Shown here: positions 33,966 through 44,337 of the stretch, in pieces
Layout: each line of letters opens with the position of its first letter
Position numbering within the stretch: the stretch's first letter is position 1
From: Mytilus trossulus
Lineage: Eukaryota; Mollusca; Bivalvia; Mytilida; Mytilidae
DNA: 64,000 bases
Assembly: GCF_036588685.1 (NCBI RefSeq)
Contig: NC_086386.1
Coordinates: forward strand, 73,592,682-73,656,681
Direction: 5' to 3'
Program-made: the position numbers and the translations under genes
The notes under the pieces: model-generated
What the model saw: the letters and a program-made list of their open reading frames with translations, nothing else
Databases searched by the model: none
What the model was told of the DNA's origin: nothing

Positions 33966-36576
33966 ATGGCAGCCTTAGATTTAGCCTTGTTTCATGTACC
34001 AATTCAAAGAAAAGAAAGAACTTTTAGAAGCAAAGAAGAACTTACCCTAGACTACACTGATACAGAACTTAGAGCCCGCTACAGATTTGGGAGGGAAGGC
34101 ATTTTATTCTTATCTGATCTAGTAAGGGACAGCTTGACACGTCAGACAAACCGGAATCATGCCCTCAGTGTAGAACAACAGATAATGGTGACATTGAGAT
34201 TTCTTGCCAGTGGAAGTTTCCTCCAGGTCATAGGTGACACATTAGGTAAGACTATATACTTTTAAATGGTTCAGCTGTTTACACTTGTTTTCTAATGATA
34301 TAATATTTCAATTTGAGAACTTTATGCAGGATCTAAAGTGGTAATTCATAGTGTACATGTACATGCATTTATTGTTGTATTGGTTTCTTCCATACTCTGC
34401 ACTACAGTACCATATTTGTTTACAAAGTAATTGGGCAGTCATTACCCTAAAATTGTGTATCTCTACTTTATAGGTTTGGACAAAAGCACAGTTTCAAGAG
34501 TGGTCGATTCTGTTTTAGATGCCCTTTGTGAAAAGAGGAACGAGTTCATTCAGTGGCCTACTAACCTTAACCAAACCAAAGCTGAATTTTACGAGTTTGC
34601 TGGGTTTCCAAACATTTTGGGTGCTATTGATGGGACACATATAAGAATAAAGAGACCGCATCATGACGAACCTTCATTCATCAACAGAAAAGGCTACCTG
34701 AGCCTGAATGTTCAAGCAGTATGTGATGCAAAGGGTAATGTTCTTCTGTTTTCATCTTCACATAATGTAATTTTGAACTGTCACATTGTAAACAAATCTG
34801 CTGTTCCCCTGAATTAAATTTCAGAAACCAGTCTCACTATAGTCTGTTCCATATAACGAAGTCTTTATATTAAAATTGATATTAATGTAGTTACTTTCAG
34901 ACCTAGATAAAAAAAATCCATACAGTAACTGTAATAAAAAAAAAGTTTTCAGCTTAAAAAAAATATTTTCCAAAAAGAATGTTTAACTTATTTATAAGTA
35001 CCCCCCTTTTTTTTCCATTTTGTACTAAGAAAAAAGGCGCTGGATTAATAAGACTTAGGGTTTATAATCTTTGACCCCTCCCTTTCTTGGAAATGTTTCT
35101 TAAGGTTTAATACTAGTTTTTGAAAAAAATTAATAGACAAAAAGTAACTTAAACATGTAGTGCTTTATATAATGTTTTAACTGATTTTTTTCAGGTAGAT
35201 TTACAAACATAAATGCAAATTGGCCAGGTTGTTGTCATGATTCACATGTTTTCAGAACATCACAGGTGAGTGTAAATGGTTGATTAATTATTTTAAATCA
35301 GCTTCATTAGTCATTAGAATACAATGGAGTATCATGAAAAACAGATCATAATTAATTTATACATAACATTGAGAATACTACTTTATTTGATTCTATTAGT
35401 CCCAGATGGTATATATTTCTGTTTTATGTAGACAACCTAAGTGAAGATGCAAAATATTTTCAATTTTTTAAATGTTCAATGTTTCTGGTTTATATCATAT
35501 TTAGAGACATATTGTATTATATTATGTCCCTGATATCAGCCAGCAAAAAGTGAATGAAAAATGTCTGGATAAGAATGGTTAAATGTTGTATGATTGTCAA
35601 TGATTGTCAATCTTTTAAACAATGCAAACTAAATTGATATGCATGTATATTCTTTAAAAAAATATTTTTGTATTGTATTTATATTTATGTATTGTATAAT
35701 ATTCTGTAAAATAGACATATTTGCTCATGCAGGTTTGTGCTCACATGGAGAGAAATGGCAATTGGGAAAATGGCATCTTACTTGGTGATAGTGGCTATCC
35801 CTGTAGGTCTTTTTTAATGACACCTTTTCTGAACCCCAATGAACAACACCATAGAAGGTACAACAGATGTCATGCAGTCACAAGATCCATTATTGAAAGA
35901 ACATTTGGCAGATGGAAGAGAAGGTTCCACATATTGCATTCTGAAGTGAGTTATTATTTAGATGATTTTATTACTACTTCTGTTTGATTGGAGTATATTT
36001 TTCCTTTCAAATTATAATCATAATATTTATTTTAAAGAAAATTACAAAACCACCCTCCACCCTCCTCCTTTTCCACTCCCTCTCACTCTCAATACTATAT
36101 TGAATAAATTTGCACCGGAGTTGTGTCTTAGATATATATTATTTTATGTTATCAACCGGAACTATTTGCCAAATGGGTAAATTTTTGTTTATTTAAACTT
36201 AATATTACTAACTTATACATTTTTTGAGACTGTTACCAACAGATTGCACAAATGGATCACTGGTCCCAGAGAGAAAAAACCACACTACGACTTCATTGCA
36301 TCTTATTACGTCCTTCAACCACACAATCTAGTGTCTTGTGTAACCCTGCATGGTAATTTTTTTTAAATTTTGCAGATTCGTATGGATCCCAAAAAGGTAA
36401 CCAAAATAGTAATGGTTTGTGGAATCCTACACAACATCTGCATACAGCTAAATGAGCCAGATGTAGCTGATGAACTTGTTAATGAGGATGTTGAAAATGG
36501 AAACAACTATAATGGACAACAGGATGGAAGAGGGATAAGGGAGCACATTGCTGACACTTATTTTAACCGTCATTAA
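33966..36576 (+). CDS. Harbinger transposase (HARBI1-like DDE nuclease), five exons
   Basis: Exons 33966-34245, 34474-34734, 35195-35265, 35733-35945 and 36376-36576 have GT-AG junctions and total 1026 bases, giving 341 residues, close to the family's usual size near 350. The N-terminal part is helical and probably helps recognise DNA (residues about 30-115). The nuclease core carries GAIDGTH (first catalytic Asp), HDSHVFR (second Asp), LLGDSGYP, and [15 protein letters not shown] (catalytic Glu). MDPKKV...CGILHN near the C terminus is also a family hallmark. The frame has no stop or shift, so the gene looks intact. It would cut and join the element ends in the nucleus, together with the convergent Myb-like protein. 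The start is the first ATG after the TIR region. Note the exon 2 donor reads AAGG|GTAATG. Confidence 0.93.
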
Positions 36577-37243
36577 ATTTAAAACATCTCTTTCACTTTC
36601 TTTATTTTTATATATTGTAATCCAAGAAACTTAAGTACCAGGATCATTTACGATTTCATAGAATTGTTTAGCTTTGAATGTTACAAAAATCATATTTGGC
36701 AATTGCCAAAATCTTGCACCCACAATGGAAATAGAAGATTTGGTATGCTTGCCAATAAGATAAAATCTTCTATACTTCAAATGATATGGATATGAGCAAT
36801 TGTACAGCCATCAACATTGAAAAAGTTAATTTCCTTTATATACAGAAACGTTGTTGGTGAAATAAGACTCAGTATTGGAATTATCATCTAATTACCAGCT
36901 TGAAATTATCATATTTGACATCAACATGTTAATACATTGATATCTTATCTTCATTGATAAGGCTACAAAAATGACAAAACAAAACAACAAAAAATCCAAA
37001 TTGCTGACAGTATTCATTTATAAGTTATGTAATCATCAATTTCAATCACAAAGAATTCATACATACAATGTGTGTTAATAGAAAAATCTATCAATATAAT
37101 ATATGCAGTATTTTAATAATTTGATTTTGTAATAAACATAGAAATTTGGAAAAAAACAATTAAAACAAGTCAATCATTTCAGTAAATAGATTCAAACATT
37201 TAAATATCTAACAACTTAAAAAGTTTTCTAAATGTTTTAACAA
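36577..37243. other. Convergent intergenic region inside the Harbinger element
   Basis: Separates the two convergent stop codons. AT-rich. It contains a TTTGGCAATTGCCAAA palindrome near 36694-36709. The Myb-like gene's own 3' end lies at the right boundary. Confidence 0.55.
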
Positions 37244-40123
37244 TCACTGCCCTAAAACTGACAATAGTTCCAAGGCATCAGAATCTAAACTGTCATATTT
37301 GCTAAGCAATTTCCTCAACAGATCTACTTGTAGTGTATTCTTCTCTAGTTCCTTTTCAAGAACTGCACATTGTAATGTATACACATCTTCAGCTGTCTTT
37401 TTCTTCTTGCTGGGTGTCTGCTGTATGCTGCAAGAAAAAAAACACACCACATTCAAAATAATTACTGTATAAAAAAACATTATAAGTTAATTGGGGCATA
37501 ATCAAGTTCTGCCCACTTTAAATTTAACAGTCCCTTTTTCCTAGAGGGTGTCTCATCAGTTGTATTATAATGGAACAATTATTTCTTTTTTTGTCTACTT
37601 ATTTGAATTTTTGGTACCACGAGGTGTGCATCAAAGTTAGGGAGCCTTTTTGTTTAGGTTGGAGAAGGGGGTCTCGACGAAATTAGAAAAAAATAGGCAT
37701 GACAGGAATTTTGAGAAGAAGTAAAAAATGTCATGATAAAACACTTTACAAGAAAAAGGCAGGATGACAATTTATGTAAAAAAAGTCACGCACCGGGTAA
37801 TCTAAAGAGAAAAGAAGACCGGACCAAAAAGATTGAAAAATTAAGAGGCAAGACAGAAATTACAACAACAATCAAGGCAGGACAAAATCCCCCCCCCTTA
37901 AAAAAAGGTTGAGTGCTCACACACTCTCTCAGTAATCTGTGAAGGTCAGTGGTTTTTCATTCATATTGTATTTTTTTGATTTTCTAATTTTCCTTTTTTT
38001 TAATCCATTGGCATTGCATGGTCTTTTATAAGGTATGGGTTTTTATCATTGTCGAAGGCTGCGCAGTTACCTTATAGCTTACATCCACTTTATTTTAACT
38101 TTGCCTTTTTTTTTAATCCATTGCATGGGCTTTTATACGCTATCGGTTTTTATCATTGTCGAGGGCTGCACAGTTACCTTATAGCTTATACCCATGCACT
38201 TTATTATAACTTTGCTAGATAGATGTCCTATTGACAATCATACCCCAGATGTCATGAAATAAGAAATTTCTTGTGGTAAATATGTAGTAACATTACCTGC
38301 ATGAACTTGAAGATCTTTTTGCCTGGGAAGATGCTGAAATACTTGGTCCTGGAGATGTGGCATTTCTATCAGTCCCTTCAGCATCATCGGCTACAGGGCA
38401 GGTCTGCTCATTGTTCTGCAAGTTTGCATGATGTCTGTCTAAGGCTCTCATCCAGACAGATTCTTCTCCTGTAGGTCTGGGGGTAGCTGTGGCAGTGCAT
38501 TGAGACTGGCTTCCATTTGTGGTGGAAATTGCTTCTAAAATATCAAGTAAAGAAATAGGAATAGAAATTCTTGTAAAGATTCTTAGTAGGAACAAATCTA
38601 TACAAATAGATAATTTCAGAGCCTTTTATAGCTGGCGATGATGTATGGACTTTGCTCATTGTTTAAGGTTGTACAGTTATCTTTTTGGTCTTTTATGTAC
38701 AGTTGTCTCATTGGCAATTATACCATATCTTCTTTTTTAATATATATATTAACATACGGACAATGACCTGAATTTTTCATAGGTGACATGTGAGGGGAAA
38801 AAATGGTTTTATTTCAAAGTAAATTATTCTGATTTTTTTTAACTTTTTTTACAAATGACCTATGAAATGGTTGAGAACAAATGTGAAAGCATAAACATAT
38901 AGTATATAACACTCATGCAATTATACTATATTATAAGTTATTCAGGTCTCAGACAAGGTATATAATGTTACATTCCCGGCTTAGTGTTTATATCCCATGA
39001 GCCGAAGTTTTTTTTCAGTTTAAGAAGGCCACTTTGAAAGTAAACTGATTTTTTTTATTTTGAAAACAGAAGTACAAAGAGGAATAACTCTTAGATTATT
39101 CATTTACAAGATATGATCAGATATAAGAAACAGACTATAGTCTTTCTTCTATGGTGTAAGCAACTGATAAGTTCTTATCTGTACATGAAATTATATATTT
39201 TAAACTTAATAAGTTATTATTTTAATTGATTTAAACAGTTTCATCACTTTAAAACAGTTTCAAATTCTTTTAAAGTCATATCTCCGTTAAAAATATCTTT
39301 TCAATGTTGCAAGGGACAAAAAAGCGGCAATAGCAAAACAAAAAACAACACGATGGTAAAAGTAGGTTGTGCAATCAAAATAAAGATTAATAAAGGTTAC
39401 ATACTGTTTCAAGGATATCCAAATGCAAAAAGTGTAAGTGAATAATTCAATCCTTTATGTACAAGTGATCACTAGTTGCGCATAAGAATGAAAATTTAAA
39501 AGTAGTTGGACATGTATATATTTTTAGAACAAGTCAAGGTCAAATATATTTAAAGCGAGGAAATCCCATGCTATGGGAAACCCTTCTGTCAAAGCAGACG
39601 ACCGATAGCGTAAACTTATTTTCTATATCTACAGGTTAAAATCAAAGTTTTTAACTCAAATTAAAGAATGAAATAAGAGTAAAAATTAAATTGAATTTAA
39701 AAAAAACATACCATTGCAAGTTATTTCTGTCTCCAAGCCACCAACTCCAATGAATGAGGCACTATCCCTCATAGCATTTACTATATTTTCTTCGGCAACA
39801 GTTAGCTGTGTGGGTGGTGGTCCACCTCCAGTTTTGCCCATTTCCTTTCTGTTGTTTGTGAACTTTTCTTTCGCACCCCGACACATATTGCGGTATTTGT
39901 TCCTGACTTCTGTCTCACTCCTCATACAAACACCCAACGCATTGACTTCCTCTGTAATGAGTTTCCAAAGCTCATTCTTCTTCTGGTTAGTAATTTCTGG
40001 GGAAAATCCCCCTTTCAATAACTCTAACTCATGAGTAACTCTGGAACTTATAAGGTTGGCCTCAATTGATGTGAAATTAGCTTTTCTGTCCCTAGGCAAT
40101 TTTTTGGCAGACAATTCAGCCAT
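37244..40123 (-). CDS. Harbinger-associated Myb/SANT-like protein, three exons
   Basis: Exons 40123-39712, 38534-38297 and 37427-37244 join in frame (834 bases, 277 residues) with GT-AG introns. Residues about 10-75 form a Myb/SANT-like trihelical domain (FTSIEANLI ... KKNELWKLITEEVNALG ... VRNKYRNMC), close to the NAIF1-like Myb_DNA-bind_5 group from memory. A Pro/Gly linker follows (GGGPPPTQL). The low-complexity middle is Ser/Thr-rich, ending in an SKKKK basic patch that could act in nuclear import. The C terminus (LEKELEKNTLQVDLLRKLL) is a likely coiled coil for partner binding. In known Harbinger systems this protein recruits the transposase to the ends. In-frame ATGs also exist at 40168 and 40216; 40123 is chosen because the preceding sequence lies in the CGTTA-rich subterminal region. 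Confidence 0.85.
38620..38745 (-). repeat. Dispersed repeat within a Harbinger intron
   Basis: TTGTCTCATTGGCAATTATA and ACCATATCTTCT are the inverse of the GATGTGGTATGATTGCC family, nested in the first intron of the Myb-like gene (38535-39711). The neighbouring stretch at about 37970-38240 holds a tandem pair of a CTTTTATAAGGTATGGGTTT-like block of about 110 bp. Confidence 0.6.
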
Positions 40124-40149
40124 CTTGGTAACAGGAAGTGAAGATTTTC

Positions 40150-40344
40150 TGTGCATTATGGGTAACATTTTAACGACAAAAAATTTAACGACTCTTAACG
40201 CAGTGTTAGTTAACATTGTCGTTAAAAAAATTTGAACAACACATTTTAACGCATATGTTAGCTAACGACTTAGTTAAGATTTAACGACTCGTTAGCCTTA
40301 ATCATCGTTAAGGCAAACGACACTTTTGAACAACTGGGCCCTGG
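40150..40344. repeat. Right terminal/subterminal region of the Harbinger element
   Basis: Mirror of the left end. It has repeated TTTAACGAC, GTTAAC and AGTCGTTA-type motifs, then the TIR ending at GGGCCCTGG (40336-40344). Confidence 0.85.
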
Positions 40345-40374
40345 TATACAACAACTAAAAAAATAAGTATTGCA

Positions 40375-40460
40375 TGGTTTCTATGTTGTTGTCATTTTGA
40401 CAAATATGGCAGTTTCCATTTGATAGATTCTTTTTTGCAATCTACCATCAGTATATGAAA
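40375..40460 (+). repeat. Small direct repeat, partner at 47561
   Basis: The stretch CATTTTGACAAATATGGCAG, TTTCCATTTGATAGATTC, TCTACCATCAGTA matches 47577-47640 with scattered changes. It is the only other copy noticed. Confidence 0.6.
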
Positions 40461-40658
40461 TATTGTGTATGGATCATCAATGGAATCCAGACCACAAATT
40501 ACCCCAATGCGAATTATTTCCAAATCTTTTCTCCTATTTAATTCAACAATTAGAATCTACGCCTTTATATAGTACGAATATATTTGAGTTTAAGCTATGA
40601 TATTGTTTTTTAATTAGTTGTCTCAGTTCATAATCTCAATTATCAGTAGAATCTGATT

Positions 40659-40699
40659 ATCAATTACCTCTCAGTAAAGGGCGTGGTTTGTATACATTT
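40659..40699 (-). pseudogene. 41-bp near-copy of the galactosyltransferase 3' end
   Basis: 37 of 41 bases match 45712-45752. Read on the minus strand it gives NVYKPRPLLRGN and a TGA, against NVYKPRPLLRVN in the intact gene. Upstream the frame is closed by a stop. It lies exactly on the 3' side of the LINE, so it is either a diverged target-site duplication or the remnant of a paralogous gene. Confidence 0.7.
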
Positions 40700-40899
40700 A
40701 ATTACTTCACACATGATCAGTAGAATCTGATAATTCTTTATTTACTTTGAACAATACAGTTTATCAGTATAATATGCATAAATATACAGTTTACAAGTTG
40801 TATAGCGTTAACATACACATAAATAACAAACGTCAGAAATATCAGTTACATATTATACAGTTTGTGAGTTTCATACTACATATAATAAACATATAGATC

Positions 40900-43446
40900 T
40901 TAAATATTATTCCTGCACTTAAATGCATAGAGTAAGTACTTTCCTAAATTACAGAGTTCCTTAGTGTTTTCAACAGAAAGCAATTGTACTAATTTATAAG
41001 TTGACGGTCTAGTCCAATAATATTTCTTGATAAACTTTTTACGTATATCATTATAATTTGTACATTGTAAAATAAAATGAAATTCATCCTCTACTACATT
41101 TTTATCACACACAATACACATTCTACTATTTATACTTATTCCAAAAAAACGACCAGTTTCAATGCATAGATTATGTGAGGATAGGCGAATTCTCGTTATC
41201 CATTTACGAGCTATTACAGGAATACATTTTTGTAAATAAAATTGTAATTCTACATTTGACACAATAAACTTATATAATCTACACTTTGGTGATGTTTCAA
41301 GCGTAAAATGCAACTCTTGTTTAGCTTGATCATATATTCGTTGTTTGGATAATTGTAAAAATGAACTATCCAAACAAAGTACCCATAGGTTGTCCCAATA
41401 ATAATTCATACCAAGATCATATAAAATTGTTTTAATACAAGTGGCCCAGTTTTTACATTTATTGCTATTTGCTACTAGTTCTTTGTAACAAGACTTTATA
41501 ATACAATTTTCACTACCGTGAATTTTAGTCCATAATTTGAGCATCCTAAAATTTCGCTCATATAACAATGGAAATCTTCCTAATTCATAATATACCATTA
41601 CATTAGAAGTGGATCTCTTGACACCTAGTAATGTTTTACAATAGTCCAAATGAACTTTTTCTACATTTGGTGCTCTATGAACACCCCAAACTTCACAACC
41701 ATACATTAAAATACTACATACATAAGTGTCAAATAAACTTATAGAAGTAACAGTGTTCAGGTATAAGGATAATGCCTTTTTCCTCATACTAAACATAGCT
41801 TTCCTGCCTTGTTCAGCACAGTGGTTTTGAGTAATATAAAATTTACAATTATAATGAAATAACACACCCAGATAACAAAAATGATCTACAATATCTAATG
41901 GTTTACCATTATAAATCCATGTCTCAGTAAGACTAATTTTCCCACCTTTACGAAAAACTACTATCTTTGTTTTTTTGGTGTTAACTGAAAGACCCCATTT
42001 CTCAGTATAACCAGATAAAGTATTTAACATATTTTGTAAGCCTTGGATTGATTCTGACATCAAAATCATATCATCAGCATACATTAATAAAAAAAGTGTT
42101 ATGTCCTGAAATTCAAGTCCACAGTTACCATTATCAATAAATTCATTCTCAAAGTCATTGATATAAAATGAAAATAAAATAGGGGAAAGAACTTCCCCTT
42201 GCATTAAGCCAAGATTATTAGAAAAGTATTTTGAATTAAATCCATCAAATCTAATACAAGATCTTACATTGTTATACATTGATTTTAAAATATTAAGCAA
42301 TTTCCCTCTGATTCCTAATTTAGAAATCTTGTACCACAAACATAGACGATCAACTGTATCAAACGCTTTTAAAAAGTCAACAAAGCAACAGTATAATCTA
42401 TTACCTTTACAAAAAGAATTTTGTATGACAGAATATAAACAAAACACAGCATCTACTGTACTGTAACCATAACGGAAACCAAATTGTGCATCAGATAAAA
42501 TATCGTTCATTGATGCCCATTTTAATAATCTACTATTCAAAATAGTAGTGAATAGTTTACCTAGATTGCTGACAAGACTTATACCACGGTAATTTGCTGG
42601 GTCGTTCGCATCCCCGGATTTAAATACTGGCACTAGAATAGCATCAGACCAAGTGGACGGAAAATATCCAGAGCTCAAAACGGCATTGAAAATAGTACCT
42701 ATATAAGGCAGCACAAGGTCCTTAAACTCAATGAAAAATTCGTTTAACAAACCATCTGGACCATGGCTTTTCTCGCGTTTTAAGTCATGTATAGCTTTAA
42801 TAAGTTCATCAATGGTTATATCCATATCCAGTTCTTCAAAAATACACACATTATCTGGCATTTCTGGTCTACTGTTGTGCTCTTTACTATCAGATACTAG
42901 AGTTTTGAAATATTTAAAAAAATCAGTTACTATTAGATCACTGTTGACCTTTCTCCTTTTTTTGAATACAGAATAAAATTTCTTAGGATTGTTCTTCCTT
43001 AACTTACAAAGGGTTTCACCTTCTTGTCGCATATATATACGTCTACGTTTACGTTCATAATCTTTATATGTCTTCTTCACACGATTTAATTCAATATGGT
43101 TTTTCTTTGATTTATTTCCATTAAATATAGATAAAGTTTTGCAGTAATTAACATAAAGTTCTTTACACTGTATATCAAACCAAGGCTTATCAATATGCTT
43201 ATAGTTCTGTTTATGATTTCGTTTCATTTCAGTACCACTTTTCTGACTTTGTTGAAAAAATGGCGCCATAATGTCAATGAATTGATGGGTAAAATCGTTC
43301 ACACATGAATCCATTTCATCCTGAGACTCAGCTTCTATATTCTGGAGTGTCGATTTTATATTGTCAGAGTTTATTAAAAGTGCATTACGACACATATCCT
43401 TATATTCCTCATTCCATCGAAAAAATTTGGATGCTTCAGCATCCAC
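40900..43446 (-). CDS. LINE ORF2, reverse transcriptase and C-terminal zinc knuckle
   Basis: 848 residues open from an in-frame GTG, which is not a true start: this is the rest of ORF2. RT motifs in order are LVPVFKSGD, YRGISLVSNLGK, DAQFGFRYGYST, CFVDFLKAFDTV (motif A), QGEVLSPILFSFYIND (motif B), MYADDMIL (YADD, catalytic) and WGLSVNTKKTK. A C-terminal CxxC-x10-H-x4-C knuckle (CIVCDKNVVEDEFHFILQC) follows. The part is uninterrupted and has the catalytic residues. It copies element RNA at nicked target DNA. No RNase H domain is recognised. Confidence 0.9.
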   Translation of the reverse strand: MDAEASKFFRWNEEYKDMCRNALLINSDNIKSTLQNIEAESQDEMDSCVNDFTHQFIDIMAPFFQQSQKSGTEMKRNHKQNYKHIDKPWFDIQCKELYVNYCKTLSIFNGNKSKKNHIELNRVKKTYKDYERKRRRIYMRQEGETLCKLRKNNPKKFYSVFKKRRKVNSDLIVTDFFKYFKTLVSDSKEHNSRPEMPDNVCIFEELDMDITIDELIKAIHDLKREKSHGPDGLLNEFFIEFKDLVLPYIGTIFNAVLSSGYFPSTWSDAILVPVFKSGDANDPANYRGISLVSNLGKLFTTILNSRLLKWASMNDILSDAQFGFRYGYSTVDAVFCLYSVIQNSFCKGNRLYCCFVDFLKAFDTVDRLCLWYKISKLGIRGKLLNILKSMYNNVRSCIRFDGFNSKYFSNNLGLMQGEVLSPILFSFYINDFENEFIDNGNCGLEFQDITLFLLMYADDMILMSESIQGLQNMLNTLSGYTEKWGLSVNTKKTKIVVFRKGGKISLTETWIYNGKPLDIVDHFCYLGVLFHYNCKFYITQNHCAEQGRKAMFSMRKKALSLYLNTVTSISLFDTYVCSILMYGCEVWGVHRAPNVEKVHLDYCKTLLGVKRSTSNVMVYYELGRFPLLYERNFRMLKLWTKIHGSENCIIKSCYKELVANSNKCKNWATCIKTILYDLGMNYYWDNLWVLCLDSSFLQLSKQRIYDQAKQELHFTLETSPKCRLYKFIVSNVELQFYLQKCIPVIARKWITRIRLSSHNLCIETGRFFGISINSRMCIVCDKNVVEDEFHFILQCTNYNDIRKKFIKKYYWTRPSTYKLVQLLSVENTKELCNLGKYLLYAFKCRNNI

Positions 43447-44337
43447 AAAATTGGACTGTACACCATTACATTAATAGAAAAATTAGTCTTGAATTGAATA
43501 TGCAAGGGTGCATGGTCACTGTATGTAGTAAAATTACAAGTTATGAATTTTGACACAATGTCGAAATTACTTGATCTAGTTAATAAATAGTCTATTACGC
43601 TCATACCTTTTTGGACCGCTGTATGTATAATCATTAGCGAGACTACCTTCATGGCGGCCGTTAAGAATTCGGAGACCACTACATTTACAAAGGTTGATGA
43701 GTTTTGTTCCATAGTCATTAGTTCCAGGATCAGGATTACTCCGGTCTGGCAAAGTCTCGTCAGCAACATAAGCAAACAATTCACCAACCCTATCTAAAAT
43801 ACTATCATGTAATAAATCATTTTCTACAAAATCATTTAAATGAGCAGTTCTTGCATTAAAGTCACCAAAAACAAAAATATTCGGACATTCTTCAGAGTAC
43901 TTGATGATTTGTGCTTCCAGTTCATAGAATAAGTCCACATCATGTACCTTGAAAAACGAAGATCTATATGGTGGTAAATATACATTACAAATTATATAGT
44001 CATTTTCAGTACCAGTTAGTTCTTTAGATATTTTAACCCATACAAATGTTTCATACGATATTTCAATTATTTTCACATATGAAGCAATAGATTTTTTAAT
44101 CATTACAAAGAGACCACAACCTTGTTTATATTTCTTTTTTGACAATGGGATTGCTTTACAAATAAACTCATCAATTTCCACATCACATGTATTATTTATC
44201 CAACATTCTTCTAAAAACACAATATCATAAGTGCATACAAAAATTTTAAATTTTACATCTTTAATTTTCGCCTCAAACCCACCATTCACATTCCATGATA
44301 AACATTTGATATTTGTAACTGAAATTTCCGACGGATC
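43447..44337 (-). pseudogene. LINE ORF2, APE-type endonuclease part, frameshifted
   Basis: The frame continues directly from the ORF1 stop with no ATG before the domain. Catalytic landmarks are CLSWNVNGG at the start, FLEECW (acidic residue), FGDFNAR and YSDHAPL, as in APE-like LINE endonucleases. The first frame stays open to 43576, but from about 43613 homology moves to another frame, explained by one extra A in the run ccaaaaagg. A second shift near 43470 leads into the RT frame. Either the copy is dead or these are assembly errors at homopolymers. Confidence 0.85.

Larger units (their letters stand above)
33779..40344. mobile_element. Apparently complete PIF/Harbinger DNA transposon, about 6.57 kb
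   Basis: The terminal inverted repeats are CCTGGGCCCGGTTGTTCAAA on the left and the inverse of CCAGGGCCCAGTTGTTCAAA on the right. Identity continues through AGTGTCGTT. Inside lie two convergent spliced genes: a DDE transposase of the HARBI1 type (plus) and a Myb/SANT-like gene (minus), the standard Harbinger pair. Outer flanks are TTA on the left and TAT on the right, so the expected TWA target duplication is not exact; the boundary could be off by a base or one copy may have mutated. Subterminal regions are dense in CGTTA/TAACG. Confidence 0.93.

Noticed and set aside
39714-40034. 106-residue plus-strand frame in the Harbinger element
   Set aside because: It is the shadow of the Myb-like gene exon on the minus strand, where splicing and domain evidence are strong.
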